From: CALOCY01 sp942491975
Lineage (GTDB): Bacteria; Bacteroidota; Bacteroidia; Bacteroidales; Prolixibacteraceae
Direction: 5' to 3'
Length of the DNA: 64,000 bases
Assembly (NCBI GenBank): GCA_942491975.1
Contig: CALOCY010000004.1
Coordinates: 2,914,001 to 2,978,000, forward strand
Position 1 is the stretch's first letter; every line of letters begins with the position of its first letter. Below are positions 45,273-54,400 of the stretch, piece by piece. The notes below the pieces were generated by a model that worked only from the letters and a program-made list of their open reading frames with translations, did no database searches and was not told the origin of the DNA. The translations under genes were made by a program, and so were the position numbers.

Positions 45273-47288
45273 ATGAAAGTCAAACTACTATATGTGCTAT
45301 TGTTGACCATGACCTGTTTCTTATTAACAAATGAAACATTAGGTCAAAAACTAACCATAAAAGTAGCTGACCGGCACTTCAAAAACTTTGCGTTTATGGA
45401 TGCCATTGAGTATTATGAACATGCCTACAAACGCAATAAATCAAACACCTATGTTATCCGGCAATTGATACAATGTCATAATAATATCGGTGATTATCAG
45501 GGGGAAGAAAAGTGGTTGCGAAGGCTCATTGAAAAGGGGAACCCTGAAGCTGACGACTTATACCACTACATACAGGCACTTAAAGGAAATGCAAAATATG
45601 ATGAAGCCCAGGAGTGGCTCAACCGGTATGCCCGGCTCTATCCCGATGACGAACGTGTAAACCGGGAAATATCACTGCTCGAATACGTGAAGTACCTTCA
45701 TCGTGACCCCGATAAATACACCGTACGCCCGGTTACCATTAATACTTCGGCAACAGAGTTTGGCCCGGCATTCTATAACGGTAATATCGTCTTCTCTTCA
45801 TCGCGTGAAAACTCAACCATTATTAAGCGAAAAAGCCAGTGGGACAAACAACCCTTTTTAAATCTTTACGTGTCGAAAATAGGCCGAAAAGGGGATTTAA
45901 AAGAGCCGAAACCATTTGCCCCGGAGATAAAATCAAATTTTCATGAAGGACCCCTCTCTTTTTCGCCCAACGCCCAAAAAATGTTTCTTACCCAAAACAA
46001 TATTTTTCAGGGAAAATTACGTATCAGCCGAAAAGGGGAAAACAACCTGAAGATATTTGTAGTACACTATTTTAATGATGAATGGGTTATACGAAACGGG
46101 TTTCTCTTCAACAGCGATGAATATTCGGTGGGGCACCCCGCCATTGACAAAAGCGGAATAATACTCTATTACACTTCCGATATGCCGGGCGGATATGGCG
46201 GGAGCGATATTTACAGGAGTATCTATATGGACAAAAGCTGGAGCTACCCGCTTAACCTGGGGCCTGAAATCAATACTGAAGGGGATGAGGGCTTTCCGTT
46301 TATCGACGACGAAGGTGTCCTCTATTTTGCCTCTGACGGGCACGACGGACTTGGCGGATATGATATTTTCAGGGCAATACCTGAAGGGGACTCTTTTACA
46401 GATGTAAAAAATATGGGGTATCCGATAAACAGCCCGAGAGATGATTTCTCGCTGGTACTCAATGGCGACAGGACGGAAGGGTATTTCTCTTCAAACAGGA
46501 AAGGGGGAAAGGGGAGAGACGATATTTACCACATGGTTATAAATCAAATACCTGCAATAATAAAAGGCATTGTTCGCGATCGTGTTACCCGTGAAGAGGT
46601 GCCCAATGTAAGATTAACCCTGTTCAGCGATGAAGCAAAAAAATTAAGTGTGACAGGATCGGGCGTTGACGGGACATTTGAATTTACTGCTGAAAAAGGG
46701 AAGGACTACCTGTTAAAAACAGAAACAGAGGGGTATCCCGGATCAGAGCACGAGGTATCAACAAGAGGGCTAAAGACCGACTCTGTTGTATTTGTAGAAT
46801 TGTTGATTGATAAAACCCCTGAGGTTGAAAAAGACTCTTTGGCCCTGCCCGAACCTGTAGGTGTTGAAGAAGAAGAAGGTAAACCGTTGCAGGTGGTTGC
46901 TGTTGAGATCATTAACTACGACAGAGGGGTGTCAGCTGTCCCCTCCTCAAAAACCTCGAATCTTGAGCAGTTGACTGTAATGCTGAAACAATACCCGTCG
47001 CTTGAGGTGCGTATTGCTTCTCATACCGATTCGAGGGGGAATGACAAAAAAAACATGTTGCTTTCAATGGGGCGGGCACAAAAGGTTTATGAATTCTTAG
47101 TTGCAAACGGGATTGAGCCTGAGCGGATCCAATACAAATGGTTTGGTGAAACACAACTGTTGAATAACTGTTCAGATGGGGTGAAATGTACCGAAAAACA
47201 GCATGCGGTCAATAACCGCACCGTTGTAAAATTGGTATACAAAGGGGCTTATAAAGGACGGAAAAAGCAAAATACGTTCTATTTCTAA
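45273..47288 (+). CDS. PorE-like TPR-PD40-OmpA family outer-membrane-associated protein
   Basis: A 671-residue periplasmic protein with a signal peptide (ending NETLGQ, ~25). Order of domains: TPR-like helices ~30-130; PD40/WD40-like beta-propeller ~150-430 with blades FSSSREN, YTSDMPGGYGGSDIYRS, FASDGHDGLGGYDIF and FSSNRKGGKGRDDIY; carboxypeptidase-regulatory-like sandwich ~435-510; OmpA peptidoglycan-binding domain ~545-665 (LEVRIASHTDSRGNDKKN ... NNRTVVKL). This is the architecture of Porphyromonas PorE, a T9SS component tethering outer-membrane machinery to peptidoglycan. It starts 13 bp after the PorP/SprF stop and completes the export module of the array. Confidence 0.93.
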   Translation: MKVKLLYVLLLTMTCFLLTNETLGQKLTIKVADRHFKNFAFMDAIEYYEHAYKRNKSNTYVIRQLIQCHNNIGDYQGEEKWLRRLIEKGNPEADDLYHYIQALKGNAKYDEAQEWLNRYARLYPDDERVNREISLLEYVKYLHRDPDKYTVRPVTINTSATEFGPAFYNGNIVFSSSRENSTIIKRKSQWDKQPFLNLYVSKIGRKGDLKEPKPFAPEIKSNFHEGPLSFSPNAQKMFLTQNNIFQGKLRISRKGENNLKIFVVHYFNDEWVIRNGFLFNSDEYSVGHPAIDKSGIILYYTSDMPGGYGGSDIYRSIYMDKSWSYPLNLGPEINTEGDEGFPFIDDEGVLYFASDGHDGLGGYDIFRAIPEGDSFTDVKNMGYPINSPRDDFSLVLNGDRTEGYFSSNRKGGKGRDDIYHMVINQIPAIIKGIVRDRVTREEVPNVRLTLFSDEAKKLSVTGSGVDGTFEFTAEKGKDYLLKTETEGYPGSEHEVSTRGLKTDSVVFVELLIDKTPEVEKDSLALPEPVGVEEEEGKPLQVVAVEIINYDRGVSAVPSSKTSNLEQLTVMLKQYPSLEVRIASHTDSRGNDKKNMLLSMGRAQKVYEFLVANGIEPERIQYKWFGETQLLNNCSDGVKCTEKQHAVNNRTVVKLVYKGAYKGRKKQNTFYF

Positions 47289-47370
47289 TCCTTTTATCAC
47301 TGCCTTTAAATTTCCTGAGAGCCGGAATGCAAATCACTATCCCAAATCGTTTTAATGGTTTTTATTTTTG

Positions 47371-47440
47371 TGATATAATACCATTTTGAGACCAACGTGC
47401 GCCATACAGCATTTCAGGTATAATGCCGATGCAATCTTCA
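47371..47440. repeat. Dispersed repeat, copy A
   Basis: About 70 bp (ACCATTTTGAGACCAACGTG onward, through GGTATAATGCCGATG) match 60842-60910 at roughly 80%. It is non-coding and lies between convergent genes. Confidence 0.6.
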
Positions 47441-47495
47441 AATTGGTATAAAAGCATTTTTCGCGGCATTTAATGGCTAAAATGGCACTAATTCG

Positions 47496-47517
47496 AATTC
47501 TTAAATCGAACTGAGGT
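47496..47517. mobile_element. Solo MITE end (remnant)
   Basis: ATTCTTAAATCGAACTGAGGTT-like sequence equals the right end of the 288-bp MITE with one mismatch (CTGAGG for CTCAGG). The left end and body are absent. Confidence 0.5.
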
Positions 47518-48446
47518 TAATAAGTGAGTTGCTTTCCCCTGTTCAGTTGAAAAACACGTTGTAGAATAACGTAACACAGCACAACGCTAATAGCCGTAAG
47601 AAAGACGGAATTCCCTTCGGTGCCAATCTTCTCCATATCAACCGTTGTGGTGCCATGTTGTTGAAAATAATAGAAAACAACAGCCAGTGTATTGTTGATG
47701 AAATGAGCTGCTATGGGTACCCATAATGATCCTGTCCATACAAGCAGGTAGCCAAAAAGTGCCCCCAGCAACATGCGGGGCAGGAATCCATAAAACTGAA
47801 GATGCAATGCACTAAACAAAATGGCTGCCAGCCATATCCCCCAATGATAACTATTGGCCCAACGGGTAAGTATACGTTGCACCACGCCCCTGAAAAGCAA
47901 CTCTTCACCCAATGCAGGCAGTATGCCAATCATAAAAATATTGAACAGTAACCCCCGCACGGTATTTACATTTAAAAAAGCAGTGGTAATTTCAGCAGCA
48001 ACATCCTCTTTATTACGCATCCAGGTTTCAAGCCACCCCATAAAATCAGGAAATGAAAGTTTCGCATTAAAGTGTCCCACAAAATTGATAACCGGATTGC
48101 TGATAAAAACCAATAACAGGATCAGTAAAAAAGTTTGAAGTCTGCTATTGTTACGCAATTGAAGGTATGAAAATGTGTTGCTGCCAAACAGGTAGGCAAG
48201 GATAAACGATGGAATAATAAAAAACCCAAATGCTTGTATAGTCTGAAAATATTTGAGCATTGAAATGCTTTCAGGATTGCTATAGTCTGTTAATACCCCG
48301 GGGTCAGAAAGTATTTGAATTCCGAAAAATGGAATCCCAACAACAACCCCGACAAGCATCACTATCAAAAAGGTTGCAATAACAATAAATCCTGAAAAAA
48401 TAAATTGCGCCCAAGGCGACATATTCCTGAAAGAGGTTGGTCTCAT
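47517..48446 (-). CDS. CPBP family intramembrane metalloprotease
   Basis: A 309-residue polytopic protein of the CAAX/bacteriocin-processing (ABI, Rce1-like) family. Motif 1 is EELLFRGVVQRIL near residue 180 (EExxxR); motif 2 is SALHLQFYGFLPRMLLG near 215 (FxxxH region); motif 3 is AAHFINNTLAVVF near 250 (HxxxN type). About eight membrane helices. Bacterial members process or confer resistance to peptides, or have unknown targets. It is not obviously linked to neighbouring genes. The MITE remnant abuts its stop codon. Confidence 0.92.
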   Translation of the reverse strand: MRPTSFRNMSPWAQFIFSGFIVIATFLIVMLVGVVVGIPFFGIQILSDPGVLTDYSNPESISMLKYFQTIQAFGFFIIPSFILAYLFGSNTFSYLQLRNNSRLQTFLLILLLVFISNPVINFVGHFNAKLSFPDFMGWLETWMRNKEDVAAEITTAFLNVNTVRGLLFNIFMIGILPALGEELLFRGVVQRILTRWANSYHWGIWLAAILFSALHLQFYGFLPRMLLGALFGYLLVWTGSLWVPIAAHFINNTLAVVFYYFQQHGTTTVDMEKIGTEGNSVFLTAISVVLCYVILQRVFQLNRGKQLTY

Positions 48447-48503
48447 CGTTTTGCTTTTTTGATAAAAATACGATTTTATCCTTTGAAATATTTCAAACCA
48501 TTA

Positions 48504-49985
48504 TCAATTCAGTTTATACAAACAGAATTGCTCATTGGTAAAAACTAATGTCCCCTGCAATTTAAATGGTATTGTCTTTTCATAACACACATAATCCACA
48601 CCGTATTTCTGTTTCAAATCTTCAAAATTCAAGGTGTTAAATGCTTTCTCTTTCTCCATTAACCGTTCATACCAATCATATAACAACTCTCCCCCAGCCG
48701 GTACAAATTTAAACACGGCTAAACGTTTCCTATCCGTTTTTCTACTAAAAGATAATGTAACTGTACTTGCTTTGTTATTGAAAGCAATGATGTCAGAAGG
48801 GACAGTGTTTTCTTTAACAAAATCTACCAACTCATTATACGATGCATTGCTTTGCCAGATTGATTTATAAACGCCTTTTGCCAGACTGGCCCCCGAAAAA
48901 AACAACAGCATTATGAATGCACCGGTATAAAGCACCGGTAATTTCTTCACTGTGATTGTTTTAAATAAAAATCCTACACCCAGTAGCATCAGCATAAAAA
49001 CACCAAACGTTTGACTTCGAAACGGATAAAATTTAAGTAAATGTCCCTGATGATCAACTGCTGCTACGAGTACAAAAAACAGATTAATACTAAAACAGAC
49101 CAATACAATTAATAATGCCGACCGTAAAGTCGATGTTTTAACGTTCTTAATAGCCAGCACTACCAATACAAAAGCCACTATCAACCAAATTACACCAGGC
49201 AAATGTTCTGAAACAAAATACGAAAGGTTTTTGAAGAGGCCTAAATGATGAGGATTCCGATAATATACATATATCCAATCCAATCCGACACTGTTTATTT
49301 TCACAGGGGCATTAAACAATGATGTGGAAGCAAGATATAACAAATATGGGAAAGTCAATATCATACCAATACCAAGTGCTTTTAACTTTTTGTATGTCTT
49401 TTCATTTTCAAACAGCATGCTTATTCCCATTATAGCCATCATCCAACCACCTGCCAACACATGCCAATATACAGCCAGTGCCCCCACAAAAAAACAGGTC
49501 ATCCACTTTCGCTCCAAATAATACATAATAGAAACCAGAATAAACAAACGGGCACAAAGGCCGGGTTCAAATCCGCTAAAAATAGCAGAATGGGCAAAAA
49601 ACGATTGATGAATAATTATAAAAAGTCCGGTAGCAACCAACAATGAAAAATTTGAAATTTTTAAACTCTTTGCTATTCTGGTAATAGGAAAAACCATCAA
49701 CCCCAACAACAGCAACCTGCCAATAAAAGCTACAGGCTCAAACGATAAAAATTGCAATAAAAATCCAGTGCATAACTGATAGGGCCAACGCGTACCGAAC
49801 GGTTGATTAAATGAAAAAGACCCCGGAAGCCACTCCTTATCCATAAAATGTTTGGCCAATCCAAGGTAAAGCTCCTCATTGCCCGTTAATTGGAATGTTA
49901 GGAAATTGGCATAGATCAAAACAAGCAACGATAATCGAATGTCAAATCGCTCAATGAATTTTGAAATATATTCGATCTTGAACAC
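48504..49985 (-). CDS. Polytopic membrane protein, probable C-type glycosyltransferase
   Basis: A 493-residue protein with about ten membrane helices and a soluble C-terminal part (~375-493). Its overall shape resembles GT-C enzymes that use polyprenyl-phosphate sugars in the periplasm, but no diagnostic motif beyond a first-loop acidic stretch (TGNEELYLGLAKHFMDKEW) is seen. It is the last gene of a coupled trio: its ATG overlaps the GT2 stop codon by one base (TAATG). The GT2 neighbour, of the polyprenyl-phosphate glycosyltransferase type, would supply the donor. The family name is not known to me. Confidence 0.7.
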   Translation of the reverse strand: MFKIEYISKFIERFDIRLSLLVLIYANFLTFQLTGNEELYLGLAKHFMDKEWLPGSFSFNQPFGTRWPYQLCTGFLLQFLSFEPVAFIGRLLLLGLMVFPITRIAKSLKISNFSLLVATGLFIIIHQSFFAHSAIFSGFEPGLCARLFILVSIMYYLERKWMTCFFVGALAVYWHVLAGGWMMAIMGISMLFENEKTYKKLKALGIGMILTFPYLLYLASTSLFNAPVKINSVGLDWIYVYYRNPHHLGLFKNLSYFVSEHLPGVIWLIVAFVLVVLAIKNVKTSTLRSALLIVLVCFSINLFFVLVAAVDHQGHLLKFYPFRSQTFGVFMLMLLGVGFLFKTITVKKLPVLYTGAFIMLLFFSGASLAKGVYKSIWQSNASYNELVDFVKENTVPSDIIAFNNKASTVTLSFSRKTDRKRLAVFKFVPAGGELLYDWYERLMEKEKAFNTLNFEDLKQKYGVDYVCYEKTIPFKLQGTLVFTNEQFCLYKLN

Positions 49986-50725
49986 TACCTAAATAGTTTT
50001 AACACAAAAAGATAAATGCCCGACAATAAACTTTTATGCCTGAACTCCAGAAACTTTTCATTCACTATTTCCGAAAATGTCATCCGGACATTCGAGAGGC
50101 TCACTCCACGCGCGATACCATATTTTCGTGGATAATGAGATATTGCAACTTCTCCTATACTCAATTCTGATTGTTGATACTTCACCATTACTTCGGCATC
50201 AAAAAACGGCCCTCTGGAAATAATGGGAAATGTTTTACGTAGGGCATCACGCTTAAATATTTTGAGGCCACAGTTTATGTCCCTGATTTGTGTATGATAA
50301 ATCGATTTTACAAAATGATTGTATACCGACGATATCACTTTGCGGTGGAAAGGGTCGGCACGTTTTATACGGTTACCTGTAACCATATGATAATCTGACA
50401 ACTTATCAGATAAAACCAACAAGTCTGAAGGCGTATATTGCAAATCCCCATCAATGTATGCAACTTGTGGGAAAATAGCTTTCTCAACCCCTGAAAAAAA
50501 GGCTGCACCAACTCCCCGGTTTTTCTCATGAAAAATGCCTTTAACATTAGGGTACTTTTTTTCCAATTCCCCAATAACTTCTTTTGAGTTATCTGTACTG
50601 CCATCATCAATAACAATGATCTCATAATCATTGTAGTTTTTTGTCAATACCTCAACGGCCTCTTTCACTAAAAAAGGTAACGATTCCCCATCGTTATAGC
50701 CTAAAACAATTAACGACAGCTCCAT
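49985..50725 (-). CDS. GT2 family glycosyltransferase (polyprenyl-phosphate sugar synthase-like)
   Basis: A 246-residue GT-A fold enzyme. It starts MELSLIVLGYNDGESLP; nucleotide-binding IDDGSTDNSKEVI is near residue 40; the DxD-type segment YIDGDLQYTPSD near 92 and GLKIFKRDALRK near 150 match the dolichyl/polyprenyl-phosphate mannosyl/glucosyl synthase group. No C-terminal membrane pair is present. Both gene boundaries are one-base TAATG overlaps, so it is tightly coupled to the kelch gene upstream and the membrane protein downstream. Confidence 0.88.
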   Translation of the reverse strand: MELSLIVLGYNDGESLPFLVKEAVEVLTKNYNDYEIIVIDDGSTDNSKEVIGELEKKYPNVKGIFHEKNRGVGAAFFSGVEKAIFPQVAYIDGDLQYTPSDLLVLSDKLSDYHMVTGNRIKRADPFHRKVISSVYNHFVKSIYHTQIRDINCGLKIFKRDALRKTFPIISRGPFFDAEVMVKYQQSELSIGEVAISHYPRKYGIARGVSLSNVRMTFSEIVNEKFLEFRHKSLLSGIYLFVLKLFR

Positions 50726-51792
50726 TATTGCGGATTGTTTTTCGGATTTATAACCGTCATCACACGATGAATTCCACTGATGGAGATGCGTGGCCGCATG
50801 CCGCCTGAAACCAAATGCATTTTTCCATTAATAGTGCCGGCACAAATGCCATGCCGGGGTTCGGGCAATGTGCCTACACTTTCCCATTTATCGGTAGCAG
50901 GATCGTACCGCTCAATGGTATTGAAACATGTCCAAACATGTTCCCCACCAAATGTATAAATTTTACCATCCAGCACCGTAGAACCAAAGCCTCCTCTTCC
51001 TACCGGAATATCAGCCTTTGATGTCCAAACCATTGAATCAATGTCATACGCCTCTACAGTCGTCAAATTGAACCGCAAGTCATCTTTTCGTCCTGAAATA
51101 GCATACAGTTTTCCATCAACAGCTTCCATCCTTAAATGATCTCGCGGAGTGGGCATTGGAGGTAAAATTTCCCACTTCGATTCGTTAATGGAATATCTAA
51201 ACAACGAATTACTCAACCCTTTCTCCGGATTGATCCCCCCCACATAATAAATGGCCGAATCGTGCAGGCATACACCACCAGCACCTCTTGCTTCAGGCAT
51301 ATCAGGGCCTTTTGTCCACATCTTCTGTGCCACATCATAAATGTAAAGGGTGTTTTTAGGATACCAGTCTGCAAACATAAACCCCCTTATCCTGATGCCA
51401 AGCGGTTTGAATCCTCCTGCCACATATACTTTTCCGTTATGGGCTACTACACCAGGATGATTGATCGGTTCCGGAAAATCCTGCAGCTGCGTCCAACTGT
51501 TTGTTGAGCTATCAAAACAAAAAAATGACGAATAGGTATTGGCCAATGGCCCTATTCCCCCTACCAGATAAAATTTATCGTCTAAAGCGGCACCTCCCGC
51601 TTCGGTCATTTTTACAGGTAGTGGTTCTTCCAGTGAAAAACTAAACCCTTCGATAGAACAATTTTTCTGCAACGGCAGAAATTCTATCCCATATATCCAA
51701 CAATATGATACGGCTATCAGAAGGATTATACCTAACAATGAAAGTTTAACAAACAGACGGATCGTTTTCCTGTTTTTTTTTGAAGAAGCCAT
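50725..51792 (-). CDS. Membrane-anchored kelch-repeat beta-propeller protein
   Basis: A 355-residue protein with one N-terminal membrane anchor (LFVKLSLLGIILLIAVSYCWIYG). It is followed by a periplasmic propeller of six kelch repeats: KFYLVGGIGP, KVYVAGGFKP, AIYYVGGINPE, KLYAISGRKD, KIYTFGGEHV and KMHLVSGGMR, each with a following Y/F and W. It is the first gene of the trio. Kelch propellers usually bind partners or glycans; some, like galactose oxidase, are enzymes, but no copper ligands are visible here. A link with the sugar transfer of the next two genes is inferred from the coupling. Confidence 0.87.
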   Translation of the reverse strand: MASSKKNRKTIRLFVKLSLLGIILLIAVSYCWIYGIEFLPLQKNCSIEGFSFSLEEPLPVKMTEAGGAALDDKFYLVGGIGPLANTYSSFFCFDSSTNSWTQLQDFPEPINHPGVVAHNGKVYVAGGFKPLGIRIRGFMFADWYPKNTLYIYDVAQKMWTKGPDMPEARGAGGVCLHDSAIYYVGGINPEKGLSNSLFRYSINESKWEILPPMPTPRDHLRMEAVDGKLYAISGRKDDLRFNLTTVEAYDIDSMVWTSKADIPVGRGGFGSTVLDGKIYTFGGEHVWTCFNTIERYDPATDKWESVGTLPEPRHGICAGTINGKMHLVSGGMRPRISISGIHRVMTVINPKNNPQ

Positions 51793-52053
51793 TATTTAGA
51801 ATTTACAGTTTACAATTTGGTTACACCATATAATTTTACACAACGAATATAGTCAATTCCATTCATCCTCAAAAATAGAGTAATCAATGGCTTTATGTCT
51901 GTTTCATAGGATAGCTTTTTATCATTTATCCCGATACGCTGCGCTATCGGAATTCATTCGACTTTTCATTTTTAGTTCACTACGCTCCTAAAAATAGAGT
52001 CTCATTGAATAAACAAGTAAAATTCAACTATATTTAAGTTCAAATCGCACAAC

Positions 52054-52866
52054 ATGATCAATCTGAAGAACAAGCATAAGACGATCATTGCCATGATCCA
52101 TTCGTTACCCAATCCGGGTACGCCCAAGAATGATCACTCCCCTACTGAAATTATTGAAAAAGCAATTTCTGAAGCATTGCTGTACAAACATGCCGGTGTT
52201 GATGCATTGATGATTGAAAACATGCACGACACACCTTACCTTAACCGAAAGGTTGGTGCCGAGGTTACAGCTATGATGGCTATCGTAGCACACGAGGTTA
52301 AAAAAACAACCGGATTGCCCACTGGCATTCAAATTTTGGCAGGGGCAAATGCAGCGGCACTGGCTGTTGCCCATGCAGCCGGACTTGACTTTATCCGTGC
52401 CGAAGGATTCGTTTTTTCACACATTGCGGATGAAGGGGTGATGCAAAGTGATGCCGGAGAGCTGTTGCGATACCGGAAACAAATTGGGGCAGAAGATGTG
52501 GGCATTTTTACTGATGTGATGAAAAAACATGCTTCGCATGCTATTACTTCTGATCTATCCATAACCGAATGGGTAAAAACAGCTGATTTTTTTCTGAGCG
52601 ACGGCATTATCATAACCGGATCATCAACCGGAGAAAAAGCTAACGTTGAACAAGTAAAGGAAGCCTCGAAAAACACAAACTTTCCGGTAATTATAGGTTC
52701 GGGAGTAACTACAGATAATCTCAACAACTATTGGAACTTTGCCGATGCATTTATTGTAGGGTCACATTTTAAAGTAGACGGATACTGGAAAAACGCTGTC
52801 TCTAAAGAGCGTGTCGAAAATTTTATGCAAATTGTAACCGAATTAAGAACTACTATTTCTGAATAA
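52054..52866 (+). CDS. BtpA/SgcQ family TIM-barrel protein
   Basis: A 270-residue cytosolic protein. Family landmarks: AMIHSLPNPGTPKN near residue 14, GVDALMIENMHDTPY near 48, AEGFVFSHIADEGVMQSDAGE near 115, GIIITGSSTGE near 186 and VIIGSGVTTDNL near 210. These are the conserved strands of the BtpA family, named for photosystem I biogenesis in cyanobacteria but common in non-phototrophs, where sugar-phosphate or nucleoside metabolism is suspected. It is followed after 2 bp by the NfeD-LytTR gene, so coupling is likely. Confidence 0.9.
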   Translation: MINLKNKHKTIIAMIHSLPNPGTPKNDHSPTEIIEKAISEALLYKHAGVDALMIENMHDTPYLNRKVGAEVTAMMAIVAHEVKKTTGLPTGIQILAGANAAALAVAHAAGLDFIRAEGFVFSHIADEGVMQSDAGELLRYRKQIGAEDVGIFTDVMKKHASHAITSDLSITEWVKTADFFLSDGIIITGSSTGEKANVEQVKEASKNTNFPVIIGSGVTTDNLNNYWNFADAFIVGSHFKVDGYWKNAVSKERVENFMQIVTELRTTISE

Positions 52867-52868
52867 CC

Positions 52869-53729
52869 ATGGAATTTGAAATTTGGCATTATTGGATTAT
52901 TGCCGCCATCGTATTTATGATGCTGGAGATATTTGTCCCCTCTTTTCTGATGGCCAGCATTGGGATTGGTTGTTTTTTTGCATTTTTTGGTGCCCTCTTC
53001 GATATCCCGCTTGCATTTCAGCTTGTACTCTTTATCATCGGCACACTAATTGGTATTCTGGGGGTAAAACCATTCATGGTAAACTACGGTTATAAAACAC
53101 AATGCGAAGTGCGTACCAATGTACACGGCATGGTCGGGCGCATCGGAAAAGTATGTGATACAATCGACCCTGAAAAAAAATGCGGACATGTAGTTATCGA
53201 CGGGGATGTATGGCAGGCTGTTGCAGCTGACGATATCCTTATTCCGGCAGGAAGTAAAGTAGAGGTAGTCGTTATTGACAGCATTGTGCTTACGGTAAAA
53301 CCGGTGAAAAGGGTCACATCCGATAATAAAAACCAGGAGAATAACACTCCATCGAAAGGCCCAACAACTGAAATGCATAACCCCAAACTTATGGTCTCCA
53401 TTGGGAACAAACAAGAGCTGATTGATATGTCGGAAGTGTTGTGTTTCTACTCCAGTCAGAAGATGACTTATCTATTGATGCATTCAGGACGAAATGTTAT
53501 TATTGACGATTCGCTGGATAAATTACACTACAAATTATCCGATGAACTATTTTTCAGGGCCAATCGACAGTTCATCATATCGATAGGATGTATTCGGGAA
53601 ATCATTTCAGAGAAAAACGGCAAACTGCGTATAAAACTCTGCACCAATAAACACCTTCCGGAAACCATTTCAGTCAGCCGGCTCAAATCGCATGCATTTC
53701 GGAAATGGATGAAATGTCATTGCACGTAA
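52869..53729 (+). CDS. NfeD-like membrane protein fused to a LytTR DNA-binding domain
   Basis: A 286-residue chimera. Residues 1-145 match NfeD short forms: MEFEIWHYWIIAAIVFMMLE with two or three membrane helices, then an OB-fold (VHGMVGRIGKV, GHVVIDGDVWQAVAADDILI, SKVEVVVIDSIVLTVKPV). A ~30-residue polar linker (SDNKNQENNTPSKGP) leads to a C-terminal LytTR domain (~178-286): IDMSEVLCFYSSQKMTYLLM, LYYKL-type LDKLHYKLSDELFFRANRQF, then CIREIISEKNGKLRIKL and VSRLKSHAFRKWMK. LytTR domains bind DNA in response regulators, so this looks like a membrane-tethered one-component regulator. Its paralogue without LytTR (53849) shares the first ~140 residues. The reading frame is continuous, with no sign of a sequencing fusion. 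Confidence 0.87.
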   Translation: MEFEIWHYWIIAAIVFMMLEIFVPSFLMASIGIGCFFAFFGALFDIPLAFQLVLFIIGTLIGILGVKPFMVNYGYKTQCEVRTNVHGMVGRIGKVCDTIDPEKKCGHVVIDGDVWQAVAADDILIPAGSKVEVVVIDSIVLTVKPVKRVTSDNKNQENNTPSKGPTTEMHNPKLMVSIGNKQELIDMSEVLCFYSSQKMTYLLMHSGRNVIIDDSLDKLHYKLSDELFFRANRQFIISIGCIREIISEKNGKLRIKLCTNKHLPETISVSRLKSHAFRKWMKCHCT

Positions 53730-53848
53730 ATTCAGCAATTCATCCTTCAATTTTATACAGTTCGGTCACGAACTATCTGAAAAACTTGGAGAAGCGCTCC
53801 TTTCCATCATATCTTTGATACAGCAAACAAACCAAAAAATTTAACATT

Positions 53849-54292
53849 ATGGAATTCCTACTTTGGCACTACTGGTTTATCGCTGCAATGCTTTTTTTTA
53901 TTTTGGAAATATTTATTCCTTCATTTATGGTATTTAACTTTGGTATAGGAGCACTTTTCGGAACAATCTTCTCCGCCATTGGGTGGAGTCCCGAATTACA
54001 AATTATTGTATTCTGTGTGGGTACACTCATCAGTTTTTTTGCTGTGCGCCCGCTGATTCTCAAATATGGGTATAAACGTTCTCACAACACACAAACCAAT
54101 ATTGACGCTATGGCAGGCCGCACAGCTAAAGTCATTGAGCCGGTCAATAACCGGGAGAACACCGGACGGGTAAAACTGGATGGTGACGACTGGCTGGCCC
54201 GTTCAACCAACGGAACAGAAATCCTCCCGGGCGAAATGGTCACTGTTGAACGTGTGGAAAGCATTGTACTCTTTGTTAAAAAAAGCACATAG
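53849..54292 (+). CDS. NfeD family membrane protein
   Basis: A 147-residue short NfeD: N-terminal helices (LLWHYWFIAAMLFFILEIF; LQIIVFCVGTLISFFAV) and C-terminal OB-fold (AMAGRTAKVIEPVNN, GRVKLDGDDWLARST, GEMVTVERVESIVLFVKK). NfeD proteins pair with SPFH stomatins, which is the next gene here, 108 bp downstream. Clear paralogue of the N-terminal part of the preceding gene. Confidence 0.93.
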   Translation: MEFLLWHYWFIAAMLFFILEIFIPSFMVFNFGIGALFGTIFSAIGWSPELQIIVFCVGTLISFFAVRPLILKYGYKRSHNTQTNIDAMAGRTAKVIEPVNNRENTGRVKLDGDDWLARSTNGTEILPGEMVTVERVESIVLFVKKST

Positions 54293-54400
54293 TGTTGAAA
54301 TACTGGTATTTAGACTAAAAAAATCGAAATCAGTTGTCTAATATCTAGCATCTAATGTCTAATAATCTTAATTAATTTAATCACTAAAAAATCATAAAAA

